Below the pieces are notes generated by a model. It saw only the letters and a program-made list of their open reading frames with translations, did no database searches and was not told the origin of the DNA. The translations under genes and the position numbers were made by a program. From contig NZ_BMTS01000024.1 of assembly GCF_014649795.1 (NCBI RefSeq), forward strand, positions 1 through 64,000: a stretch of 64,000 nucleotides of DNA. Reading direction: 5' to 3'. Shown here in pieces: positions 1-7,091 of the stretch. The stretch is from Streptomyces melanogenes. Lineage in GTDB: Bacteria; Actinomycetota; Actinomycetes; Streptomycetales; Streptomycetaceae. How positions within the stretch are numbered: position 1 is the stretch's first letter; each line of letters starts with the position of its first letter.

Positions 1-102
1 CGCCGCAGACTCCGCGAGCTCCAGTACCGCCCCGGCCTCCTCGACGGATGCCTCGCCGGAACCGGCCTCACCCTCACGACATCACGCCCACAAACTCAGT
101 AA
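1..102 (+). CDS. 3' end of an unidentified reading frame
   Basis: An open frame enters from the left edge and runs about 33 codons to a TAA at 100-102, which appears to lie inside the left end of the neighbouring insertion sequence. The visible residues include LRELQYRPGLL and LAGTGLTLT. I do not recognise the family. The genuine C-terminus was probably changed by the insertion. Confidence 0.25.
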   Translation, partial: RRRLRELQYRPGLLDGCLAGTGLTLTTSRPQTQ

Positions 103-148
103 CAAAAGTGGTTTGATCATGTGACTGTCGGCTTGATCGCTCGTTGAT

Positions 149-972
149 GTGGTCATGGGGAAGCGTCAGTCGCGGCCGTGGATCGTGTCGGACGAACTGT
201 GGTCGCTCATCGAGCCGTTGCTGCCCGAGCCGCCGTTGAAGCAGGTGGAAGGGCGTCCACGCGTGCCTGACCGGCAGGCCCTGTGCGGGATCCTGTTCGT
301 CCTGCACACCGGGATCCAGTGGGAGTATCTGCCGCAGGAGCTCGGCTTCGGCTCGGGCATGACCTGCTGGCGGCGCCTGGCGGCCTGGAACGAAGCCGGC
401 GTCTGGGACCAGCTGCACCAGCTGCTGTTGAACAAGTTGCGGTCGAAGAACCAGCTGGACTGGTCCCGGGCGGTGATCGACTCCTCCCACGTCAGAGCGG
501 CTCGGCGGGGCCCAAAAGCGGACCCAGCCCGGTCGACCGCGCACGCCCGGGCAGCAAACACCACATCCTCACCGACGGCCAGGGCATCCCGCTCGCGGTG
601 TCGCTGACCGGCGGCAACCGCAACGACGTCACCCAACTGCTTCCTCTTCTGGACAAGATCCCGTCCGTCGCCGGTGCGGTCGGTCGGCCACGGCGTCGGC
701 CCGACATGCTCTTCGCCGACCGCGGCTACGATCACGACATCTACCGTCGGCTTCTGTGGCAGCGCGGGATCCGGCCCGTCATCGCCAGACGGGGCAAGCC
801 GCACGGCACCGGCCTTGGCACCTTCCGCTGGGTCGTCGAGCGGACGATCTCCTGGCTCCACGGCTTCCGCCGCCTCCGCATCCGATGGGAACGACGCGAC
901 GACATCCACGAAGCGTTCCTCGGCCTCGCCGTCTGCCTGATCACCCACCGCCACGTCCAACGCCTTTGTTAG
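149..972 (+). CDS. IS5-family transposase, two frames joined by a -1 frameshift
   Basis: This is the DDE transposase of the element. The first frame (149-607) carries the N-terminal domain (SDELWSLIEPLLPE, then GIQWEYLPQELGFGSGMT and the first catalytic region VIDSSHV). The second frame, one base back, continues with RPGSKHHILTDGQGIP, LTGGNRNDV, LFADRGYD and the E-containing RWVVERTISWLHGFRRLR. Neither frame alone is complete, but a -1 shift at 511-517 gives one protein of about 274 residues, the usual size for this group. This organisation is known for many actinobacterial IS5 elements. The alternative is a simple inactivating indel, but the heptamer sits exactly where the homology changes frame. 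Confidence 0.8.
511..517 (+). promoter_or_regulatory. -1 ribosomal slippery heptamer
   Basis: The sequence C CCA AAA, in the reading phase of the upstream frame, fits the X XXY YYZ rule for -1 slippage. After slipping, the frame reads GGG CCC AAA AGC (Gly-Pro-Lys-Ser) and enters the catalytic half of the transposase. Confidence 0.65.
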
Positions 973-1292
973 GGCCCCTTAGCGACACCGCCGACGTCCT
1001 CACCACCGCAATGCAGGGCTCAGCGGACGACACGAGGAAGCAGGGCGCTGAGGTGTGGTTCTCCAACCCGAAGGCCGACTTCGAGGGCAAGGCAGTATGC
1101 GGTGACCCGGAGCGGATCCACGGCATAGTGAAGACCCTCACCAACTCCGACAAGCCCCTCAAGGACTGGAAGATCCTCAACCCCATCCTCAGCAAGTACG
1201 GCCTGTCCGCCCAGTCGTTCCATCCCAAGATCGAGGGAGCGCGCCTCTACGCGAACGCCCTGGAACGCACCATGGCAGGCATGGGCCTGTAA
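972..1292 (+). pseudogene. SGNH/GDSL hydrolase, C-terminal fragment
   Basis: About 106 codons remain open from the IS border to the TAA at 1290-1292. The segment contains NPKADFEGKAVCGDP, IHGIVKTLT and SFHPKIEGARLYAN. These match the C-terminal part of streptomycete SGNH hydrolases, including the SxHP-type segment that supplies the catalytic His. The signal sequence, GDS nucleophile block and start are absent, so this is a 5'-truncated remnant, presumably through the adjacent IS5 element. It has no ribosome site of its own. Confidence 0.65.
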
Positions 1293-1439
1293 CCGCACCA
1301 AACCCCCATTAGGGCCGGGGCATCCTTTGCGGGGAGCTCCCGTCCCCATATGAGTATGTGTACGGATGGGACCCGCCAACTACGCCGCGAGAATGGGCAC
1401 ATGACTGCAAAGTAGGCACCTCGCGCCTATCCGCCGTGC

Positions 1440-2060
1440 GTGATGCCGCCAAACGCCTCCTCGGTCATCATCCTCACCCTCTCCGCCTGCTCTTCCCAAG
1501 ACTGCGCCACGAGCCCGAAGGAGGTGCGCGAGCTGGCAGGCAGCGCGCAGGCTCAACAGTCCCGGAAGGCAGCCGAGGGCCATCTGCGGTCCATCGTGAA
1601 CGCGTACGCCAAGAGCACTCCCCTCACCCTTGGCCTGGTCACGGTGAATGACTTATGTGCCGGGGGAACGTCGACGCAGTGGTTCTTCCAGACCGGTGAC
1701 GACCAGTACAAGATCCGCTGCGCCATGCGCGTCACTGCCTACTACGGTGCCGACTCACGCCGGATCGTTGACGTCCTGGATGGCATCCTCACCGCTGGGG
1801 ACCATAACTCCTCCGGCGGGGTCCCCGGCGACACCATTCCGTTCCACCACGGCAGCCACGGCAGTCCCCTTCTCGACTACTACCGGAACCAAATCCCAAA
1901 CCTATCCGGTCAGAACACGCCGGAACCAGCCCTCTTATTCGATCCCTCACAGACGTTGTCCTGGGACACCGTGCGAAGCAGCCAGACGAAGCTGATCGAT
2001 GAGCCGGACCGGTGCCCGACCAACGATCCGCCCGTCACACGCTGCCTTCAACGGCATTGA
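1440..2060 (+). CDS. hypothetical, possibly lipoprotein
   Basis: A frame of 206 codons starts at GTG 1440 (or ATG 1443). A stop at 1413 rules out a much longer N-terminus. Residues 8-20 read SVIILTLSACSSQ, a hydrophobic run ending in an LSAC lipobox, so the product may be a surface lipoprotein. The N-terminus lacks the usual positive charges, and I see no good ribosome site, which weakens the case. The rest has several Cys residues and ends with PPVTRCLQRH. I do not recognise the family. Confidence 0.45.
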   Translation: MMPPNASSVIILTLSACSSQDCATSPKEVRELAGSAQAQQSRKAAEGHLRSIVNAYAKSTPLTLGLVTVNDLCAGGTSTQWFFQTGDDQYKIRCAMRVTAYYGADSRRIVDVLDGILTAGDHNSSGGVPGDTIPFHHGSHGSPLLDYYRNQIPNLSGQNTPEPALLFDPSQTLSWDTVRSSQTKLIDEPDRCPTNDPPVTRCLQRH

Positions 2061-2075
2061 CCCTAGTGGGGTGTG

Positions 2076-2741
2076 TCAGGGCTGGGGAGTCGGGAGGGCG
2101 GGCGAGCTGTCTCTCCAGGCCGCGTCGAAGTGCTGTAGGGCGATGGAGTAGAGGAGTCCGGGGGCCCGAGCGTAGAGGCATGGGGTGTTCCTGCCGTGAG
2201 CGGAGCTGTTATAGAAGGTGAGGTAGGCCACCCGGTCCGTTGCGATCACGCGGCAGGTGTTGGGCAGGTTGAAGCTGTGGAGCACGAAGTTGCGTTGTGT
2301 GCGGGTGCGACGGGCTAGGTAATCCATATTCGTTCGGACCTGGCTCCTGAGGAGTTCCGGGGTGAAGCCAGGATCGAATCGGTGCACGTCCTGGGAGCGT
2401 TGGTCAAGCCAGGAGTCTCCTCGGGTATGGGGGTCGGGTAGCAGGACCTGTACGGATTCCGGGGAGAGTTCTCCCGACCATAGGGGGGAGAAGACGTCAC
2501 GGGTGAGTACGTTTCCTCGTCCTGCCAGGACCTTGACCCAGCGCGCTCGGCTCAGGTCGCGTGCGAGGTCCTGCTCGGCGGACGCCTGGTGGCGGTACAC
2601 ACGGCCGAGTCCTGTGCCGGTGAACCAGGAGCAGGCGGCGACCAGCCACCACCCGGGGCGCGAGCCGCGCAGGAAGCCGAGGACGAGCGCGATAGCACTG
2701 GCTGCCAGGGAGCTGAGCACCCCGAACAGAAAAGCAGTCAT
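2076..2741 (-). CDS. membrane-anchored DUF5919-like protein
   Basis: Length is 221 residues from ATG 2741, chosen because GGGAG lies nine bases upstream; ATGs at 2750 and 2768 are alternatives. One or two N-terminal membrane helices (TAFLFGVLSSLAASAIALVL, then GWWLVAACSWF) are followed by a soluble domain. That domain has VLAGRGNVLTRDVFSPLW, VQVLLPDPHTRGDSWL, HRFDPGF, an Asn-Pro-Asn type strand (FNLPNTCRVI) and the ending VAYLTFYN followed by HFDAAW. This pattern resembles the PLD-like/DUF5919 domain fused to XRE regulators in actinobacteria; here a membrane anchor replaces the HTH. It is the last gene of a leftward unit with the nucleosidase-like effector. Confidence 0.55.
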   Translation of the reverse strand: MTAFLFGVLSSLAASAIALVLGFLRGSRPGWWLVAACSWFTGTGLGRVYRHQASAEQDLARDLSRARWVKVLAGRGNVLTRDVFSPLWSGELSPESVQVLLPDPHTRGDSWLDQRSQDVHRFDPGFTPELLRSQVRTNMDYLARRTRTQRNFVLHSFNLPNTCRVIATDRVAYLTFYNSSAHGRNTPCLYARAPGLLYSIALQHFDAAWRDSSPALPTPQP

Positions 2742-2789
2742 GCGAGCCATCTCCCTATGTCTGGGCAATCCCGGTTCTCGGCTTCTCGG

Positions 2790-3707
2790 TCAGCAGAGAT
2801 AGGGCAGGAGGCGCCGCAGGATGTGCGCGGCGTTCCGGGCTGCGAGGTCGTGGTAGCCGTGGCCCTTTTCCGTATCGGCGTTGTCGGACACACCTCGAAT
2901 GACGATCCAACCAGGATTGGTTCCGCCGTGGACGGAATTCTCCTGCCAATACTGGCTCAGTCCTCCGGCCTCCATATCCACTGCCAGTACCTTTTCGTGA
3001 TAGTTCGTGAGATAGCTGCGGATTTCGCTCTCGCGGTCTGCGATGACGGCTTCGCCGGACCCGATCACGCCCGGATAGACCTCGAACTCCTTCGAGGCAT
3101 GCGGGGAGAGCTGATCATGTATGCGTGCGGGGGTTCCGTGATCGGCGAAGAAGGCGTTCATCGCATGAACGACCGGTGCCGGTGCTTGCCGGTGCTCGCC
3201 TCGGCGGCGAACGTCCCCACATGGGTTGATCTTGCGATTCTCGTAGTACACGACGTCGGTGGCCACGATGACGTTGCCGATGCGGGCGTGTTCGTCATGG
3301 ATGCCTCCGCCCACGCCGACCAGGGCCCACAGGCGCGGCTCGTAGTGGCGACGCAGGTTTTCCAGTGCGGCCATCGTCGACCGCTGCCCCTGGCTCTGGC
3401 TTTGGGTGGCCACGACACGCACGGTTGCTTCCGGCGTGGTGTGCTGGCCGCGGTAGAAGTACAGTCCGTTGGGCTCCTTGTGGCGCCGTAAGTCCAACTC
3501 ATCAACCACGGAACGCAGTTCCTCGCTCAGGATCGTGACCACTCCGATATCCCACACGACGCTCGGCTCGTCGGCGTGACCGCTGTCGGTAGGGATGCCG
3601 GCATCGCGAGAGGGTGTGGTCACAGTGACTTGGGCGTGTTCTCCGACGGCGTTGTTGCTGAAGCTGTTGCTGTTGCCGTGGCTGACGATTCCTCGATTGC
3701 CGCTCAC
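2790..3707 (-). CDS. nucleoside phosphorylase/MTAN-like effector with N-terminal amyloid-like motif
   Basis: The protein has 305 residues and a GTG start preceded by GGAGGAA. Residues about 50-305 form a PNP_UDP domain: strand WDIGVVTILSEE, glycine motif ALVGVGGGIHDEH, AVDMEAGG with the substrate-binding Met-Glu, and IRGVSDNAD with the catalytic Asp. In this superfamily the domain cleaves or phosphorolyses nucleosides, and it is a common effector of bacterial NLR-like and conflict systems. Residues 6-30 hold an Asn/Ser/Gly-rich segment with the core NSFSNNAVG, repeated near the C-terminus of the upstream gene, with which it overlaps by GTGA. Inference: a nucleotide- or NAD-depleting effector recruited through the shared motif. 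The true substrate cannot be read from the sequence. Confidence 0.75.
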   Translation of the reverse strand: MSGNRGIVSHGNSNSFSNNAVGEHAQVTVTTPSRDAGIPTDSGHADEPSVVWDIGVVTILSEELRSVVDELDLRRHKEPNGLYFYRGQHTTPEATVRVVATQSQSQGQRSTMAALENLRRHYEPRLWALVGVGGGIHDEHARIGNVIVATDVVYYENRKINPCGDVRRRGEHRQAPAPVVHAMNAFFADHGTPARIHDQLSPHASKEFEVYPGVIGSGEAVIADRESEIRSYLTNYHEKVLAVDMEAGGLSQYWQENSVHGGTNPGWIVIRGVSDNADTEKGHGYHDLAARNAAHILRRLLPYLC

Positions 3708-5449
3708 TGGCTTCCTCCGCCGCTGCTGTTGGGACCTGCCGACTGGTTCGCGGAGACGCTGACCTGAGCCGCGTCACCCACTGCGTTGTTACTGAAGGAA
3801 TTGTTGTCGCCGAAGTTGAAGATGCCGCTGTTGATGATTTTGAGTGCGCGGTCGTTGAATTCGGATATGTCCACGTCCCTGGCGGACAGGAAGTCGCCGG
3901 CGGCTCGGAGTAACCTCCGCTCGATCGTCTTCATCCGACCCAGGATGTCGCTCTTCTCCAGCTGGATCTTGGACCACGCCTGGGATGGCCTCTCCCGTAT
4001 GCTCACCCGGCTGCCGATTAAGACGTTACGGATCGGTGCGGAGGTCAGATCACGGGGGAGTACAGCGGCCTTACACAAGGCGAAGAGGTAGGAGGCTACT
4101 CGCCAGGAACGCTGGATCTCCGAAGGCAATGTGGCCAGTTCGCGAAATGCCGCCCAGACGACGGCGGCGGCTCCGTGGTGACCGAACTCCTCGGTGCGCT
4201 GGAAGGACCGTGGCGTGTGGGCGAGGACGCAGGCCACCGTGGAGATGCTCAAGGTACGCCCCTGCAGACTGATGTGTAACAGGACGGTCGCGACGAATTC
4301 CGATCCCTCAGCAGGCGTGGTGACTTCCAGGAAGTGGTGCTGCTTGGATCCGGGGGTGTTGATGATGACGCGCAGGTCCTTCTCAGTCACCTCCTGCGGG
4401 AGGAGAGAATGGTCCACCGCCACATCGGTCTCGGCGATGTAGACGCGATCGCGGACCTGTGCGGGAAGGCGGACGTCCTGGCTGTCGGCGTCAAGTGGTT
4501 GCACCGCCTCGCGCAGGTACTCCACCAGTTCGTGTGCCTGGAAGGGTGGTACCGGGTGTTCACGCTCATGGAGCGGTGCGTCGTCGTCATCGCCGGGGCG
4601 CAGCAACTGGATGCTCATCGGCGGGTTCCACTGGTAGACGAGTTCACCGGCACCGATGAAGGGCGACTCGTCCCCGAACAGCGTGAACATGGTGATGTCG
4701 TCCTCGTCGTCATCCTCGCTGTGGCGGGGACGGCGGTATACGGCACAGACGTGCCCCTGCTGTGCGTCCGCCGCCCGTTGCCGGCCGGACAGGCGCGCGG
4801 GTCTGAGAGTCGGCGCACGCAAGATGTGGTTGAGCATCAGTTGACGTGCGGATCCGATGCTGAGGCACATGAGCGTGATACCCGCGGCCACGCAGAGAGC
4901 CATCGTGGCCTGGCCCGGATGGGTAAGCGCCATCAGCAGGCCGGTCAGTGCCAAGGAGAGCGCTGCGACCCCGATGCGCCTCAGTGCGCGTGACCGCTCC
5001 GGGTTCTTCCGTGGGGACAGCAGTCTAGAGAGGCGCTGATCGTCTCGCGCCGATGCCAGACCGCGGCGTTTGGGCTTCCGTTTGGGCCTTGGCTCCCGGT
5101 CCGTGCCCAGGAGTAGTACAGCGCGATGCAGCAGCCACAGGAGGCTGAGGCCGCAGGTGATGAGAACAGCGGTGGGCAGGGCACCCGCGAGGGTAGGGGC
5201 GGCCACTGCCCCTACCAATGTCAGGCGCAGGAGCGCGCTCAGTGCGGCGGCCCGCCACGCATGGTGCATGACGGGAACAACATCGAACCCGTAGGACGGG
5301 GCGACCCTTCGGTACGGCGCGGTGCACACCTCGTTGATCACGAGGTCGCGAAAACGCTCGTCGACATACACGCCGGTGCATAAGTGGCGGGTGGCGGCGG
5401 TTGGTTCATGGGTCGCTTCCTCGGCCGGTGGCGCATCGGAAGTGAGCAT
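3704..5449 (-). CDS. multi-pass membrane protein with C-terminal amyloid-like motif
   Basis: The protein has 581 residues and no family I can name. Residues about 68-112 and 158-200 contain two pairs of hydrophobic segments (SALLRLTLVGAVAAPTLAGA, VLITCGLSLLWLLHR, and GVAALSLALTGLLMAL, TMALCVAAGITLMCLSIG). They are separated by a very basic loop (KRKPKRRG). A long soluble region follows with an acidic stretch (EDDDEDD). The last 45 residues hold GIFNFGDNNSFSNNAVG, then a Ser/Gly tail. Sixteen of 25 positions are identical to the N-terminal segment of the next gene, which starts inside its stop codon. Inference: a membrane sensor or scaffold that templates the nucleosidase effector. Confidence 0.6.
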   Translation of the reverse strand: MLTSDAPPAEEATHEPTAATRHLCTGVYVDERFRDLVINEVCTAPYRRVAPSYGFDVVPVMHHAWRAAALSALLRLTLVGAVAAPTLAGALPTAVLITCGLSLLWLLHRAVLLLGTDREPRPKRKPKRRGLASARDDQRLSRLLSPRKNPERSRALRRIGVAALSLALTGLLMALTHPGQATMALCVAAGITLMCLSIGSARQLMLNHILRAPTLRPARLSGRQRAADAQQGHVCAVYRRPRHSEDDDEDDITMFTLFGDESPFIGAGELVYQWNPPMSIQLLRPGDDDDAPLHEREHPVPPFQAHELVEYLREAVQPLDADSQDVRLPAQVRDRVYIAETDVAVDHSLLPQEVTEKDLRVIINTPGSKQHHFLEVTTPAEGSEFVATVLLHISLQGRTLSISTVACVLAHTPRSFQRTEEFGHHGAAAVVWAAFRELATLPSEIQRSWRVASYLFALCKAAVLPRDLTSAPIRNVLIGSRVSIRERPSQAWSKIQLEKSDILGRMKTIERRLLRAAGDFLSARDVDISEFNDRALKIINSGIFNFGDNNSFSNNAVGDAAQVSVSANQSAGPNSSGGGSQ

Positions 5450-5471
5450 GATCTGCCCTCGCCTCGTAGGG

Positions 5472-5492
5472 TTATGGTTAATGAGACCATAA
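5472..5492. promoter_or_regulatory. palindromic operator in divergent promoter
   Basis: TTATGGT and ACCATAA form a perfect 7-bp inverted repeat separated by TAATGAG (21 bp in all). It lies in the AT-rich gap between the leftward membrane gene and the rightward NUDIX regulator. The position and form fit a site for the NUDIX-winged-helix regulator itself, as for NrtR-type repressors; this link is inference. Confidence 0.55.
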
Positions 5493-5535
5493 GTAATGAG
5501 AGCGTTTAAGTCAATATGACCTTTAGGGGTTCTGG

Positions 5536-6258
5536 GTGGATGACTGGCTGAAAGACTCCGTGGAGGTCGAGGCGTCGTGGGTGACCGTGGACCTGGCGAT
5601 CTTCACCATCAGGGACGATCAGTTGATGGTGCTTCTGATCGAGCGCGGGCTGGAGCCCTTCCTCGGCCGGCCCGCGCTGCCAGGCGGCTACGTGCAGAAG
5701 AACGAAACCTTGCGCGACGGGGCGCTGCGCGAGCTCCGGGAGGAGGCCGGGATTGACGGCGGGCGACTGCACCTGGAGCAACTCGGCGCCTACGGAGACC
5801 CTCAGCGTGACCCGAGAGGAAGGGTGGTCACGGTCGCCTATCTCGCACTGGGACCGGATCTTCCCGCTCCGGTGGGGGGCACCGATGCCAGACGCGCCTA
5901 CTGGGCTCCTGTCTCACAACTGACGGATGAGGCAGAGGTGCTGGCCTTCGACCATCTGGCCATCCTCTCGGATGCCTTGGAGGAGATCCGCAGGAAGATC
6001 GAATACACCGCTGTCGCCACAGCATTTTGTGGGGAGTCGTTCACCCTGAGCGAGCTGCGCACGGTCTACGAAGTGATCTGGGGGGAGGATCTGGACCCGA
6101 GCAACTTCCGCCGCAAAGCGCTCAACACCATCGGCTTCGTGCAGCCCACGGGGGAGCGGTGGCACCCCCCCACCGGGCGTCCGGCCAACCTCTACCGTCG
6201 GGGGAGCGCATGGCTACTCAGCCCGCCTCTGCTGCGCGGCACCGGGAACGCAGCGTAG
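5536..6258 (+). CDS. NUDIX-winged-helix regulator, NrtR-like
   Basis: The protein has 240 residues from GTG 5536, after AGGGG. Residues about 15-140 form a NUDIX domain with a complete NUDIX box at 51-73 (G x5 E x7 REL x EE x GI), so ADP-ribose or nucleotide-diphosphate hydrolysis may be kept. Residues about 150-230 contain a winged-helix region (FTLSELRTVYEVIWGEDLDPSNFRRKAL), the fusion typical of NrtR regulators of NAD metabolism that sense ADP-ribose. It is divergent from a unit carrying a nucleosidase-like effector that could act on NAD-related compounds, so a functional link is attractive but unproven. It is probably autoregulated through 5472-5492. Confidence 0.8.
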   Translation: MDDWLKDSVEVEASWVTVDLAIFTIRDDQLMVLLIERGLEPFLGRPALPGGYVQKNETLRDGALRELREEAGIDGGRLHLEQLGAYGDPQRDPRGRVVTVAYLALGPDLPAPVGGTDARRAYWAPVSQLTDEAEVLAFDHLAILSDALEEIRRKIEYTAVATAFCGESFTLSELRTVYEVIWGEDLDPSNFRRKALNTIGFVQPTGERWHPPTGRPANLYRRGSAWLLSPPLLRGTGNAA

Positions 6259-6356
6259 CCCGCCTCGGGATTCGACCCACACGAGAAAGAGATCCGGGCG
6301 GGAGTGGGCCCGCGCCAGTCATCTCCGGCACCTGCTGGTGAGGTGGGTCTTGGTCC

Positions 6357-6980
6357 GTGACTGGTCCGGAAGCGCTGGTTTGTTGTGAGCCAGCCAAGCG
6401 GAAGGCGGCTGATGGGCAAAGGCTCAGCTCGGCCGCCTTTGCTCATACCCCCGAGGGGAAGTTGAGCCTCTTCGGCGAGGACGACACGAGCAGGTTCTTC
6501 GTCTGCTGGTGGTACAAAGGTGTGACCGCTTCTGACCTGCGGATACGGGTGAAACCGCCGGATGGGAGGCCGAGTTGGTCCGATCCTGGTCCGGATCTTG
6601 GTGGGGCTCCAGCCCGGGCCTCGACCATCCGTGACTACGCCACCAGCGGCTACCTTGACAAAGGCGTCGGACTGCACGGTCGCAGGTGGTGGCGCCGCAG
6701 CGCGGTACAGGCCCGACAGGAGGCCGGGGACCAGCGCCACCACCCCGAACTGACGGGCGCCGGCCGCCGGGTGGGCGACCCCCGCAACCGCGCCCCCCGC
6801 CCCCGCACCGATCCCCGGATCGAGGCCGTCGCTGCGGAGTTGGCCGCCGGGGGCCCCGCGGTCACCAGCGCCGACCTGGCCGAGCGCTACGGCGTCAGCG
6901 ACCGCACCGCCCAGCGCCTCCTGGCCGCCGCCCGCCGACAAGGCCCTGTTCTCCCGAAGCTACGGCGAAGTGACAAGTAG
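6357..6980 (+). CDS. helix-turn-helix protein, mobile-element type
   Basis: The frame has 207 codons. The last 50 residues form a clear HTH (PRIEAVAAELAAGGPAVTSA, then DLAERYGVSDRTAQRLLAAA), as found in regulators and replication-associated proteins of actinobacterial plasmids and integrative elements. The middle (STIRDYATSGYLDKGVGL) looks like a second small DNA-binding segment. The first 80 residues have no recognisable pattern, so the real start may be further in or the gene may be a chimera. It sits directly upstream of the Tn3 remnant. Confidence 0.45.
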   Translation: MTGPEALVCCEPAKRKAADGQRLSSAAFAHTPEGKLSLFGEDDTSRFFVCWWYKGVTASDLRIRVKPPDGRPSWSDPGPDLGGAPARASTIRDYATSGYLDKGVGLHGRRWWRRSAVQARQEAGDQRHHPELTGAGRRVGDPRNRAPRPRTDPRIEAVAAELAAGGPAVTSADLAERYGVSDRTAQRLLAAARRQGPVLPKLRRSDK

Positions 6981-7091
6981 CTCTCTGTAGCGGGTCAGGG
7001 GTGGGCTTGTCAGAGTTTTCGATCTTCTGGGCTCACCAAGGGACCTGCTCGGCCAGGTTGGTCCGGTCATGACGACCGGAAGGAGACCAGG

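Larger units (their letters stand above)
99..972 (+). mobile_element. IS5-family insertion sequence
   Basis: A compact element of about 870 bp carries one transposase split over two frames. The ends form imperfect inverted repeats: TAACAAAAGTGGTT just inside the left end, and TAACAAAGGCGTTG when the right end (about 958-972) is read in reverse. The exact borders and target duplication are unclear. The right flank is the 3' part of an SGNH hydrolase gene while the left flank does not look like its 5' part, so the site has been rearranged or deleted since insertion. Confidence 0.75.
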
